Assembly (NCBI GenBank): GCA_028716565.1
Contig: JAQUPL010000010.1
Location: 1 to 45,880 of the forward strand
Source of the DNA: Candidatus Omnitrophota bacterium
Lineage (GTDB): Bacteria; Omnitrophota; Gorgyraeia; Pluralincolimonadales; Pluralincolimonadaceae
Length of the DNA stretch: 45,880 nucleotides
Direction: 5' to 3'
A program made the translations under genes and the position numbers. Shown here one piece after another: positions 38,311 to 45,175 of this stretch (its first letter is position 1; each line of letters opens with the position of its first letter). The notes under the pieces were generated by a model that saw nothing but the letters and a program-made list of their open reading frames with translations, was not told the origin of the DNA and did not search any database.

Positions 38311-38529
38311 ATGGCGATAGTTGAAACTGGTCTTCGGAAATGGTGGATGGGAGTTGCCGCACTCGGAAGCGTGCTGGTAGCAGGGGTTCTCATGCTGGGC
38401 TTCGGGAAGATGAACGACACGGTGTTCGGGTTATGGGTAGGGGCGATGACTGCTAACGTATTCGGATATGGGACGGCGAATCTTGTTGCTAAGAAGTTCG
38501 ACGGCTCCGTCAAGAAAGGTAAAAAGTGA
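38311..38529 (+). CDS. Putative holin, 72 aa
   Basis: ATG 38311 follows GAGAGGAGGGTG. Two hydrophobic helices (about residues 12-30 and 38-58) and a basic tail (KKFDGSVKKGKK), directly behind the endolysin: a typical small class II holin layout. The in-frame start at 38221 lies inside the endolysin gene and is rejected. Confidence 0.7.
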   Translation: MAIVETGLRKWWMGVAALGSVLVAGVLMLGFGKMNDTVFGLWVGAMTANVFGYGTANLVAKKFDGSVKKGKK

Positions 38530-38777
38530 AGTGGTGGTCTGTGCTCATCATCCTCGCCATCGGCGCGATGATTGCGCTTGGTGGCGTGTGGTTGTGGCGA
38601 AGAAAGAAGGCGATGAATGGTGCGGGTGATAATCCTCCTGTTGATCCTGCTCACGACCCCGGTGTTCTCGCAGCAATCGAGCGGGGAAGAAAACGGATGG
38701 CCGATCTGCTTCGACGAATCAAGCTGGGCCGATCTGGAAAGACAGGTACAGGAGGAACTAGCGGCGACGGCACTTGA
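38526..38777 (+). CDS. Membrane-anchored lysis-region protein, 83 aa
   Basis: GTGA-coupled to the holin. Residues 4-24 are one membrane helix followed by RRKK, then a proline/glycine region and a basic helix. Its last 160 bases overlap, in another frame, the gene at 38617. Possibly a spanin-type or antiholin protein. Confidence 0.6.
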   Translation: MKWWSVLIILAIGAMIALGGVWLWRRKKAMNGAGDNPPVDPAHDPGVLAAIERGRKRMADLLRRIKLGRSGKTGTGGTSGDGT

Positions 38778-38955
38778 AGCTGCTGAGGAAGCGGTGAAGC
38801 CGCACCTCGCCTACGAGGCGGAGTTGCAGGCGAAACTCGACGCCGATTCGCGCACGATTCTGTTCTGGCAGATTACCACGGGGGTAAGCGCCGGGCTGGC
38901 GCTGTTTTTCGCCGTCCTGCTCGCCGTGGGGAGTATGATCCCGCCGATGCCGTAA
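38617..38955 (+). CDS. Exported membrane protein nested in the lysis gene, 112 aa
   Basis: ATG 38617 follows AGAAGG within the previous gene. It has a signal peptide (VRVIILLLILLTTPVFS), a helical, acidic periplasmic part and a C-terminal membrane helix (TILFWQITTGVSAGLALFFAVLLAV). The nested layout recalls Rz/Rz1 spanin pairs, but there is no lipobox Cys. Could be a unimolecular or diverged spanin. Confidence 0.6.
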   Translation: MVRVIILLLILLTTPVFSQQSSGEENGWPICFDESSWADLERQVQEELAATALEAAEEAVKPHLAYEAELQAKLDADSRTILFWQITTGVSAGLALFFAVLLAVGSMIPPMP

Positions 38956-38987
38956 AGGGGAGGTTGCGAGCTGAGCCGGAGGCCTAG

Positions 38988-39037
38988 AAAGCCGCCTGCC
39001 GCGTCTGGCTGGCCTGTGGCGGGCTTTCGGCCGTTTT
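38988..39037 (+). terminator. Candidate terminator after the lysis genes
   Basis: AAAGCCGCC (38988-38996) pairs with GGCGGGCTTT (39018-39027) with one bulge, and a TTTT run follows at 39034. This is the first of two hairpins in the 299-base gap 38956-39254, the longest clearly gene-free stretch besides 2728-3093. Confidence 0.45.
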
Positions 39038-39060
39038 CCTAATGCATGCTTGTCCGTTTA

Positions 39061-39094
39061 GCCTTGCCAATCGTCGTGCGGCAAGCGGCTTTTG
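39061..39094 (+). terminator. Candidate terminator 2
   Basis: TTGCC and GGCAA form the inner stem (39064-39068 with 39080-39084), flanked by GCC/GGC, followed by TTTT at 39090-39093. With the previous hairpin it would end the late transcript before the recombination and replication block. Confidence 0.45.
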
Positions 39095-39204
39095 TCTACT
39101 TAATCATACACTTCTGTCGGTAGGCCGGTTTGTGGCATCCTAACGCCCGTTACCCAATCTCGACACTGTACCACAACAATTTTAGCAAAAGATAAAAAAT
39201 CTTC

Positions 39205-39233
39205 TTGCTATCGGTCCTCCGCTATGGTAGTCT
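39205..39233 (+). promoter_or_regulatory. Candidate promoter of the recombination/replication block
   Basis: TTGCTA (39205-39210), 17 bases, TAGTCT (39228-39233) preceded by TGG, similar in style to the other phage promoters. It lies in the gap just upstream of the first gene (39255), whose GCAGGAGGA site overlaps the expected start. Upstream DNA is AT-rich (39176-39201). Confidence 0.45.
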
Positions 39234-39254
39234 GCAAGCAGGAGGAATGAGAAA

Positions 39255-39428
39255 ATGACAACAAACGAATGGTTCAGGCAGACTTACAAAACACTTCTTG
39301 GAATGATCCGCGATGACTGGAACGGGAAGCGGAGTGCCGAATGTGAAAGTGCCATGGCAGAATATTCCCGACTATGGGGTGCGGCGGGTGCGCCCATCCT
39401 CTATGCTTGGCCGAAAAATCCGGAATAA
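39255..39428 (+). CDS. Hypothetical protein, 57 aa
   Basis: ATG 39255 lies 10 bases after AGGAGGA; the ATG at 39248 opens only three codons. A small helical protein with TNEWFRQTYKTLLGMIRDDW at the start. First gene after the candidate promoter at 39205. Function unknown. Confidence 0.5.
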   Translation: MTTNEWFRQTYKTLLGMIRDDWNGKRSAECESAMAEYSRLWGAAGAPILYAWPKNPE

Positions 39429-39432
39429 GAAA

Positions 39433-39654
39433 ATGAGTGACCGCGAATATGACGACTACCGCACCGCGAGCCAGCGGATGCACGCCTCTCCTCACTCGCC
39501 GCCACCGGAGGAGATGAGGTGCGCGTACTGCGGCGCGGTGTTGGAGCACGGCATCATGGGCGTGCTGAAGACGGACGACGGCTATCCTGTCTACCTGAAC
39601 TTCTGCAACGAGGCGCACTTCAAGCAGTATCGCATCGAAACGGATAACGAGTAG
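39433..39654 (+). CDS. Small zinc-binding protein, 73 aa
   Basis: ATG 39433 follows a modest AAGAAA; the in-frame ATG at 39313 lies inside the previous gene. It has CAYC and a later NFCNEAHFKQY, a likely Cys3His zinc site as in FYVE/TRASH-like knuckles. Function unknown. Confidence 0.6.
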   Translation: MSDREYDDYRTASQRMHASPHSPPPEEMRCAYCGAVLEHGIMGVLKTDDGYPVYLNFCNEAHFKQYRIETDNE

Positions 39655-39667
39655 GAGGAGGCATGAA

Positions 39668-39826
39668 GTGAGTGTTTACATCATGGGCCGGAAGCGTGAA
39701 GGGTGGCAGGTTGTGATACGCGGGTACGGATGGTACACCCGCTCGCACCTGCTCACGTTGCAACAGGCGATAAGGCTGCAAGATTATTGCCGCCGCGTCG
39801 AGAGGAAGGAGAGGGCGAATGCCTAA
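39668..39826 (+). CDS. Hypothetical protein, 52 aa
   Basis: GTG start with TAGGAGGAGG about 8 bases upstream. Small basic protein with two strands (WQVVIRGYGWYTR) and a helix (LTLQQAIRLQDYCRRVERKERA). The end overlaps the next ATG by 8 bases. Confidence 0.5.
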   Translation: MSVYIMGRKREGWQVVIRGYGWYTRSHLLTLQQAIRLQDYCRRVERKERANA

Positions 39827-40043
39827 TGGTGATGGATATATTCCGGGGGGAGCTACCAGAGAACATCACGCTACATGGTGTAAACTAGTCGGGGAGAAGG
39901 AGCTTCCAGTAGCAAAATATTATAAGGAAAAATCAACAGGGAAGATTTATCGTGCTGATGAATATTATGATACCGCACTCAGTCCACATGAGATGATTCC
40001 TGTGGATATCAAAAAACCCAAGAAAGGAAAGAAGAATGGCTAA
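39819..40043 (+). CDS. Hypothetical protein, 74 aa
   Basis: ATG 39819 follows AAGGAGAGGG. Somewhat AT-rich. The middle looks beta-rich (KYYKEKSTGKIYRADEYY), with a Lys-rich tail (KKPKKGKKNG). It overlaps the ERF gene start by 8 bases. Function unknown. Confidence 0.55.
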   Translation: MPNGDGYIPGGATREHHATWCKLVGEKELPVAKYYKEKSTGKIYRADEYYDTALSPHEMIPVDIKKPKKGKKNG

Positions 40044-40929
40044 GCAGCGGGGCCGGCCGAGGAAGACGACGTTGCCGGCCGTGGTGAAGGAAGCGCCTAT
40101 CGCGCTGGCCGAGGAGCCGAAGGTGCCGACCGTCGTCGACGCGCAGGCGCTCATCGCCCGGGCCATCGACAAGAACCTGCCCATCGAGAGCATGGAGCGA
40201 CTGCTCGCGATGCGGAGGGAGCTGCGGGCCGAGTGGGCGCGGGATCAGTTTTTCTCTGCTCTCGCCGGCTTCCAGCACGAGTGCCCTACGGTTGAAAAGA
40301 AAAGCAAGGTGCAGAACAAGGATAAGACCCTTCGGTATTCCTATGCACCTCTCGAGGATGTCGTCGAGACTGCGAAACCGTTTCTTGAAAGGTGGGGATT
40401 CTCTTGGACGATTAAGCCCACGCAGGTCAACGGAAACGTAAAGGCATCCTGCTATCTTCACCACAGAGACGGACATGAGGAACTGACCGAGTTCGAGGTT
40501 CCTCTCGATCCTGATTCGTACATGAGCAATCCGCAGAAGGCAGCGGCAGCTCTCACGTTTGCCCGCAGGTATGCCTTCATCAATGCGACCGGAATCGTGA
40601 CAAGGGGAGAGGACAACGATGCTCAGAAGGAAGGGGATGAACCGAGAGATCGGAAACCGATTCTTGCCCCTCGGGCTGCTACCTCAACTCCTACTCCGGC
40701 TCCTGTCTTGGCCCCGAAGAACGATTATGAAAAGTGCGTCCACTATCTCGAAGCTACCGAGTTCGACAAGGTGACGGGAAAGCACATCCAGCTTTTCAAT
40801 CCCAACGAGATCACCGACTACACCAATCAGGCCAACATCGCAAGGAAGAATCCGGTGGAGTTGAAGATCGTCATGGACGACATCATCGAGACCGGCAAGA
40901 AGCGCCGCGCGGCAATCAAAGGAGCATGA
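40036..40929 (+). CDS. ERF-family single-strand annealing protein, 297 aa
   Basis: Promotes annealing of complementary single strands in phage recombination. The N-terminus has an AT-hook-like RGRPRK. The ERF core is at residues about 70-190 (FFSALAGFQHECP, YAPLEDVVETAKPFLERWGFSW, ALTFARRYAFINATGI). A Pro/Thr linker leads to a C-terminal helical part. Neighbours are a coiled-coil protein and a PD-(D/E)XK nuclease, the expected partner. Confidence 0.87.
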   Translation: MAKQRGRPRKTTLPAVVKEAPIALAEEPKVPTVVDAQALIARAIDKNLPIESMERLLAMRRELRAEWARDQFFSALAGFQHECPTVEKKSKVQNKDKTLRYSYAPLEDVVETAKPFLERWGFSWTIKPTQVNGNVKASCYLHHRDGHEELTEFEVPLDPDSYMSNPQKAAAALTFARRYAFINATGIVTRGEDNDAQKEGDEPRDRKPILAPRAATSTPTPAPVLAPKNDYEKCVHYLEATEFDKVTGKHIQLFNPNEITDYTNQANIARKNPVELKIVMDDIIETGKKRRAAIKGA

Positions 40930-40930
40930 A

Positions 40931-41590
40931 GTGACCACCGAACTATCTGTCATGGAGAAGAAGGCCGAGCAAGAGATGTCGGCCATCATGGTGAAGGCGT
41001 CGGCGTTCGTCGTGAACAACGAGGAGACGTACACCGCTGCCGACCAGATCATTGCCGAGGTCAGGGGCAAGGTGAAGACGCTGGAGGTTGAGCTCGGCCC
41101 CCCAAAAGAGGCGGCCACGAAAGCATGGAAGGCGATGGTCGCTCTCTACAAGAAGTACATCGACGATCCTCTCGAAGCCTGCAAGACCCTCGACCGCAAG
41201 CGGTATGCGTGGAAGAAGGCCGAAGACAATCGGCGCGCAGAGGAAGCGGAAGCCGTCCGGCGGGCGGAACAGAAACGGATCGCCGATGAGAAGCTGGCGC
41301 TGGCTGCGAGGATGGAAGAGGCGGGGATGAAGGAGCAGGCTGCGGCCGTCCTCGATGCTCCCATCGCTTCCGTTGCCGTTGCGGAGCCGGTGAAGGTCGA
41401 GAAGCCCGAGGGCCAGGTCATTATCGAGAACTGGCAGGCACGGGTGGTCGATGCAGATGCAGTCCCCAGGTCGTTCTGTTCCCCGGACCCGGTGAAGCTG
41501 GGCCGGTACGCGAAGTTGATGAAGGGTAAGGCCAGCGTCGCGGGAGTTGTTTTCGAGGACGTGGGGACAGTCCGCCGGCGCACGGCATGA
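40931..41590 (+). CDS. Coiled-coil recombination-associated protein, 219 aa
   Basis: GTG start right after the ERF gene. A long charged helix fills residues 5-140 (EVRGKVKTLEVELGPPKEAATKAWK, RRAEEAEAVRRAEQKRIADEK). The C-terminal part VPRSFCSPDPVKLGRYAKLMKGKASVAGVVF matches a pattern common in proteins encoded next to phage recombinases. Probably an accessory to ERF and the nuclease. Confidence 0.7.
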   Translation: MTTELSVMEKKAEQEMSAIMVKASAFVVNNEETYTAADQIIAEVRGKVKTLEVELGPPKEAATKAWKAMVALYKKYIDDPLEACKTLDRKRYAWKKAEDNRRAEEAEAVRRAEQKRIADEKLALAARMEEAGMKEQAAAVLDAPIASVAVAEPVKVEKPEGQVIIENWQARVVDADAVPRSFCSPDPVKLGRYAKLMKGKASVAGVVFEDVGTVRRRTA

Positions 41591-42180
41591 TTACCTATAA
41601 ACTGCCCGAGGGTTTGATAGCGCAGAGATTCCCGGAGGGCGGCCTATGGTACACGTATCAAGGCCGCTACATCCGGTCCGTGTCGAAGATCCTGAACCGG
41701 ATCTATCCCATGCCTCCCGATCTCGACCCTTGGTACCTCGAAAGAGGACAAAAGGTCCATGCCGCTACGGTGCTCATAGATAACGGGACGCTCGACTGGA
41801 ACGAGTTGGACGAAAGACTGAAACCGTTCTGCGATGCTTATCGGGTTTTCATTGAAGCCGCCAAGCCCAGCATCGAAGCGAGCGAACTCGTCGTCGTGCA
41901 TCCCTCGTATAGTTATGGTGCTCGGCTGGACCGGGTATTCAGTCTGCCCGGGCAGGAACGACTTCTAGTCGTCGACATCAAGTGCGGGGCGGGGAAGGAA
42001 GACCGGTACTGGCTCCAGGTCGCCGGATGCGCGGTGGCTCTCGATGATGCGAACGTTGGCAACTACGACCTGGCACTGCTCAATCTGAACAACAAGGGCA
42101 AGCCGAAGCTTACCTTGGCTGACGATCCCGCCTCATGGGTGAACCGATGGAGAAGAGTGCTTGAGGAGGACTTGGCATGA
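41587..42180 (+). CDS. PD-(D/E)XK superfamily nuclease, 197 aa
   Basis: Exonuclease-like partner of the ERF protein (RecE/lambda Exo analogue, RecB/Cas4-like fold). Motifs visible are ERGQKVHAA near residue 54, YGARLDRVF (Asp at about 119), VVDIKCG (about 132-138) and YWLQVAGCAVAL. ATGA-coupled to the upstream gene. Size is small but complete. Confidence 0.8.
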   Translation: MITYKLPEGLIAQRFPEGGLWYTYQGRYIRSVSKILNRIYPMPPDLDPWYLERGQKVHAATVLIDNGTLDWNELDERLKPFCDAYRVFIEAAKPSIEASELVVVHPSYSYGARLDRVFSLPGQERLLVVDIKCGAGKEDRYWLQVAGCAVALDDANVGNYDLALLNLNNKGKPKLTLADDPASWVNRWRRVLEEDLA

Positions 42181-42518
42181 TCCGGTGTCCTCTGGGCGGG
42201 TACTGCTACAAGTCTCGCACGGAAGCCCGCTCAGAGGACAGCTTCGAACTCTTCCACGTCTATCGGGACGCCTTCGCGAAGTGGCGTGGGTGGTCGAACG
42301 TGTACGCGAAGAACTGGTTGTGCGTTCACCACGGGGTGGCGCTGGAGTACGAGCCGGGGAAGTTCGTGCCGCCGAAGTGGCCGGGCATCTTCGTCGAGGT
42401 GGACGACTGGATTCACTTCCGTAAGTCGACCTTGGCATACACGAAGGAGGAGATGGCGCGGCTGATAGACGCCACGGCGTTAGCAATCATCGAGGCAGGA
42501 GGAGAGGTACCTACGTGA
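42177..42518 (+). CDS. Hypothetical protein, 113 aa
   Basis: ATGA-coupled to the nuclease. Contains CPLGGYCYKSR at the N-terminus, a Trp-rich middle and a C-terminal helix (EEMARLIDATALAIIEAGG). No known domain. Probably belongs to the recombination/replication operon. Confidence 0.65.
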   Translation: MIRCPLGGYCYKSRTEARSEDSFELFHVYRDAFAKWRGWSNVYAKNWLCVHHGVALEYEPGKFVPPKWPGIFVEVDDWIHFRKSTLAYTKEEMARLIDATALAIIEAGGEVPT

Positions 42519-42808
42519 ACGACAGGAAGACGCTTGCGATATCCGAGATGAAGGTGGCCAAGTGGTACGAGCAGGATGGCCGCTGCTTGGCCTGCGGGGA
42601 ACCGCTCGCGGTACAGGAGGCAGAGCTAGCGCACAGGATTCCTCAGAGAAAGTGGCTGCTGAAAATGTACGGGCCCGGTGTCATCCACCACAGCATGAAC
42701 GTCTGCCTTACTCACCACGGGGACTGCAACGACAAGATGAGCCTCGGGAACCACCCGATAGAGATGGAGAAGCTTGCGGCGATAATCAGAAAGGAGCGGG
42801 AGAAGTGA
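42515..42808 (+). CDS. HNH-type nuclease-like protein, 97 aa
   Basis: GTG start overlapping the previous stop. CLACGEP and later Cys/His residues bind zinc; the beta-beta-alpha metal core is readable as ELAHRIPQ ... IHHSMNVCLTHHGDCND. It may be a DNA-nicking or Holliday-junction type enzyme of the replication module. Confidence 0.75.
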   Translation: MNDRKTLAISEMKVAKWYEQDGRCLACGEPLAVQEAELAHRIPQRKWLLKMYGPGVIHHSMNVCLTHHGDCNDKMSLGNHPIEMEKLAAIIRKEREK

Positions 42809-43038
42809 AATGCTCGCAGACCTTGAAGGTGCTGATGATGCTGCGCGAGAACAGGCTGGAAGGCATCACGGCGATGGACGCGCTGCGGGAGCTTGGGGTG
42901 GCGCGGCTGGCGGCTCGCATTAGCGAACTGCGGTTGATGGGGCACTGGATCGACAGCGTGCTGGTGAAGGTGCAGACGAGAAACGGGGCGGCGATGGTGG
43001 CGAACTATCGGCTGATAAACGACAGAGAGGAGGCGTGA
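42805..43038 (+). CDS. Helix-turn-helix protein, 77 aa
   Basis: GTG coupled to the HNH gene. Residues 1-55 (LKVLMMLRENRLEGITAMDALRELGVARLAARISELRLMGHWI) read as a winged helix-turn-helix of a common small phage family, followed by a beta wing (VKVQTRNGAAMVANYRL). A DNA-binding regulator is likely, but it does not look like a CI repressor. Confidence 0.7.
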   Translation: MKCSQTLKVLMMLRENRLEGITAMDALRELGVARLAARISELRLMGHWIDSVLVKVQTRNGAAMVANYRLINDREEA

Positions 43039-43214
43039 TGAGGCAGGCGACGACGAAGACGTATAAGATGACCCCGACGAAGAGCGGCGGCGGGCACGTG
43101 CAGATACCTGCGCTGGTGCTCCAGTGGGCCGGCATGAAGGCGCCGGGCCGCGTGGCGTTCCGCGTGCGCGGCGGCAAGATTACGATGTACGACCCGGAGA
43201 AGGAGCCGGCATGA
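43038..43214 (+). CDS. AbrB/MazE-like swapped-hairpin protein, 58 aa
   Basis: TGATG-coupled start. The pattern HVQIPALVLQWAGMKAPGRVAFRVRGGKITMYDPE resembles the strand-helix-strand fold of AbrB/MazE DNA-binding antitoxins. No toxin gene is adjacent, so a transcription regulator is likelier. ATGA overlap with the next gene. Confidence 0.5.
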   Translation: MRQATTKTYKMTPTKSGGGHVQIPALVLQWAGMKAPGRVAFRVRGGKITMYDPEKEPA

Positions 43215-43696
43215 AGTATGCGCTCGTGGCTCTAGTGGTGCTGCTCGCCGGCTGCGCGTGGTGCGTGGACGACACCTACGACCCGGCGTTCGATATCCCG
43301 GCGACGGGGGCGACGACGCCGCAGGAAGTATGCCGCTGGGTTGACACGCGCGTGCGGTACGTCAGCGACGATATCCACGACATGCTTGAGTATTGGCAAA
43401 GTCCAGATCAAACATGGGCATGGGCCGCTGGCGACTGCGAGGACTACGCGCTGCTTGTCATGTACCTTCTCCGCCGCGACTTGGGCGGGTGGCCGGCGCT
43501 GGTGCTCGGGCACTACGACGACGGGACGACGCGCGGCGGCCATGCGTGGGTAGCGTACAACGGCAGATGGTACGAGGCGATGACCGGCGAGGATGTCACC
43601 GGCAGCCCGTGGTACACGCTGCATGAGTCGGTGAGCTACGGCGTGGCCATGTGGCGTTCGATGAACACGCACAAGTCGATGCTTGAGGAGGAATGA
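43211..43696 (+). CDS. Lipoprotein with transglutaminase-like cysteine peptidase fold, 161 aa
   Basis: Signal peptide with lipobox LLAGC (Cys at about residue 15), so envelope-anchored. The catalytic triad of the transglutaminase-like/BTLCP fold is visible: Cys in GDCEDYALLV, His in GGHAWVAY, acidic residue in RWYEAMTGE. It might cut or cross-link envelope or peptidoglycan peptides. The longer ORF from 43124 is rejected because it lacks the lipobox-first layout. Confidence 0.75.
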   Translation: MKYALVALVVLLAGCAWCVDDTYDPAFDIPATGATTPQEVCRWVDTRVRYVSDDIHDMLEYWQSPDQTWAWAAGDCEDYALLVMYLLRRDLGGWPALVLGHYDDGTTRGGHAWVAYNGRWYEAMTGEDVTGSPWYTLHESVSYGVAMWRSMNTHKSMLEEE

Positions 43697-43697
43697 A

Positions 43698-43997
43698 ATG
43701 AGAAAGGTTATTGTGCTTCTGGTGGTTCTTCTCGCGGTGGCTGGCTGCGATTTATTCGCGCCTGATCCGTTTCTCGGCGTATGGGTTTATGGTGATATTC
43801 TCTCGCTGTTCTTCGACCAGAATGGCGTGGTGATGAACGACAAGATAAACCACGTATCCTACGACGGCGAGTATTACTACGATGATGACACACTCACCAT
43901 CGAATGGATCGGCTATCCGGTAGAGAGAATACCATACGAGTTTATCGGCGACGACATCCTGCGGCTGTACGGCTTCATGGACTTCGTGAAACAGTAG
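43698..43997 (+). CDS. Predicted lipoprotein, 99 aa
   Basis: ATG 43698 follows GAGGAGG. Signal peptide and lipobox VAGC (Cys at about 18), then a small beta-rich domain (FLGVWVYGDILSLFFDQNG, EYYYDDDTLTIEWIG) of the lipocalin-like type seen in many bacterial lipoproteins. With the preceding lipoprotein and upstream of the integrase, it is a candidate lysogenic-conversion or exclusion gene. Confidence 0.65.
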   Translation: MRKVIVLLVVLLAVAGCDLFAPDPFLGVWVYGDILSLFFDQNGVVMNDKINHVSYDGEYYYDDDTLTIEWIGYPVERIPYEFIGDDILRLYGFMDFVKQ

Positions 43998-44026
43998 TTG
44001 ACAGGTAGCAGCAGGTGTGATATGCT
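43998..44026 (+). promoter_or_regulatory. Strong promoter upstream of the integrase
   Basis: A perfect TTGACA (43998-44003), 17 bases, TATGCT (44021-44026) preceded by TGA (extended -10). The expected start is about 44033. It overlaps the lipoprotein stop region and would drive the structured RNA 44033-44154 and, by readthrough, the integrase. Confidence 0.7.
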
Positions 44027-44032
44027 TGCGTC

Positions 44033-44154
44033 TGTTGCGGGTTGGAAGCCGCAGCGAGTCTTCTGTGTGGGACGGGTCGGGTCTATCGTGTAAGGGGGGT
44101 CCACACAGCCCTCGGCGCTTTCCACGCCACGCACGGTAGACCCGACCCTTTTTT
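44033..44154 (+). ncRNA. Candidate pseudoknotted leader RNA or small RNA
   Basis: Predicted helices: a first hairpin (44034-44040 with 44049-44055); helix A 44063-44073 with 44099-44108 (10 pairs, one bulged G); helix B 44074-44090 with 44132-44148 (17 pairs, one G-U). A and B interleave in the order a-b-a'-b', an H-type pseudoknot. T6 follows helix B. With a promoter at 43998 it would be an approximately 120-base RNA. It could attenuate the integrase or be an independent sRNA. Confidence 0.55.
44074..44154 (+). terminator. Intrinsic terminator in front of the integrase
   Basis: Arm GGGTCGGGTCTATCGTG (44074-44090) pairs with CACGGTAGACCCGACCC (44132-44148), 17 pairs with one G-U, followed by TTTTTT (44149-44154). 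The integrase Shine-Dalgarno GGGAGA starts at the next base, so integrase expression depends on readthrough or on another start. Confidence 0.75.
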
Positions 44155-44164
44155 GGGAGAGAAT

Positions 44165-45175
44165 GTGACTGATAATCTACCGGATAAAATAGTCGACCTT
44201 CCGGGCGTCGCGGAGGGCTTGCGCCGAATCGCGCGGATATTCGAGTCGGTCAAGAGCTTCGAGGACGTGGAGCGCGTGTTCCTGAAAGGCGCGGGCCTCG
44301 CGGCCACGACCTATCGAAGCTACCTCGCGGCGGTGCGCGATTTCTACGCGCACACTGGCGGGCTCAACCCGCTACAGGTGACGCCGGCGATGATTGAGGA
44401 CTGGTACGACACCTTATCGAAGCGCGTGGGCCGGGGCACGGCGTACTGCCGTGTTCAAGGGCTGAAACGATTCTTCCGTGGTGTCGGCGCCGTGGTGCCG
44501 TTTTATATATCACCATTTGATATCATGAATGAAAAACTAATACAAAAGTTGAGTCGGACAAAGAAGGGAAACCGCACTAAGCCGGCGTTATCATGGTCAG
44601 AGCTTACAGCGGTGATGGCGTGGCTCGGCAGTCTGCCGACGCTGCGGGCGCGGCAGGACCGGGCGCTGCTACTGTTCCTCGCGACCAGCGGGCTGAGGGC
44701 GGCGGAGTTTTGTCAACTTCGCTGGGGCGACGTACAGGAGCGCGAGGGCATGCTGTCCGTGACATTCACGGGCAAGGGCGCCACCGACGCGGAGCAGGAA
44801 GTCTACAAGCCGGCGCTTGACGCGCTGCGCGAGGTGTTCCGCGAGCAGCACCGCCGCGACCCCCAGCCTATCGACGCGATCGCGTGGACCCTGCCGTGGG
44901 AACGGACGCGGGCAGCGGCGCCGATGAACTACGCCGTTTTGTACTCTCGGATTCGCGACCTGGGCGTGGCGGCGCGGAAGGCCGGAATTATATCTCGTCC
45001 ATTCGTGTGGTCACCTCATGCTTTGCGAAGAACATATTGTACCATTCTAAGTAAATCCGGAATGGATCTAGCAAGTATTTCTAAAAAGATGAGACATGCA
45101 AGAATAAGTGGCCTAACAGAATATATCGATACAAACGAAACAGCCGGACCATATTTAGAAAAGATGATAAAATGA
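44165..45175 (+). CDS. int: Tyrosine recombinase / integrase, 336 aa
   Basis: GTG 44165 is 4-5 bases after GGGAGA and directly behind the terminator. N-terminal SAM-like core-binding domain at residues 15-105; catalytic domain with Arg168 (SGLRAAEF), Lys194 (FTGKG), His285 and Arg288 (SPHALRRTY), His311 (RHAR) and the nucleophile Tyr320 (LTEYI): a complete Xer/Int-type set. The gene is patchy in base composition; 44500-44560 and 44985-45175 are AT-rich, suggesting a mosaic. Integrates and excises the prophage. Confidence 0.92.
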   Translation: MTDNLPDKIVDLPGVAEGLRRIARIFESVKSFEDVERVFLKGAGLAATTYRSYLAAVRDFYAHTGGLNPLQVTPAMIEDWYDTLSKRVGRGTAYCRVQGLKRFFRGVGAVVPFYISPFDIMNEKLIQKLSRTKKGNRTKPALSWSELTAVMAWLGSLPTLRARQDRALLLFLATSGLRAAEFCQLRWGDVQEREGMLSVTFTGKGATDAEQEVYKPALDALREVFREQHRRDPQPIDAIAWTLPWERTRAAAPMNYAVLYSRIRDLGVAARKAGIISRPFVWSPHALRRTYCTILSKSGMDLASISKKMRHARISGLTEYIDTNETAGPYLEKMIK

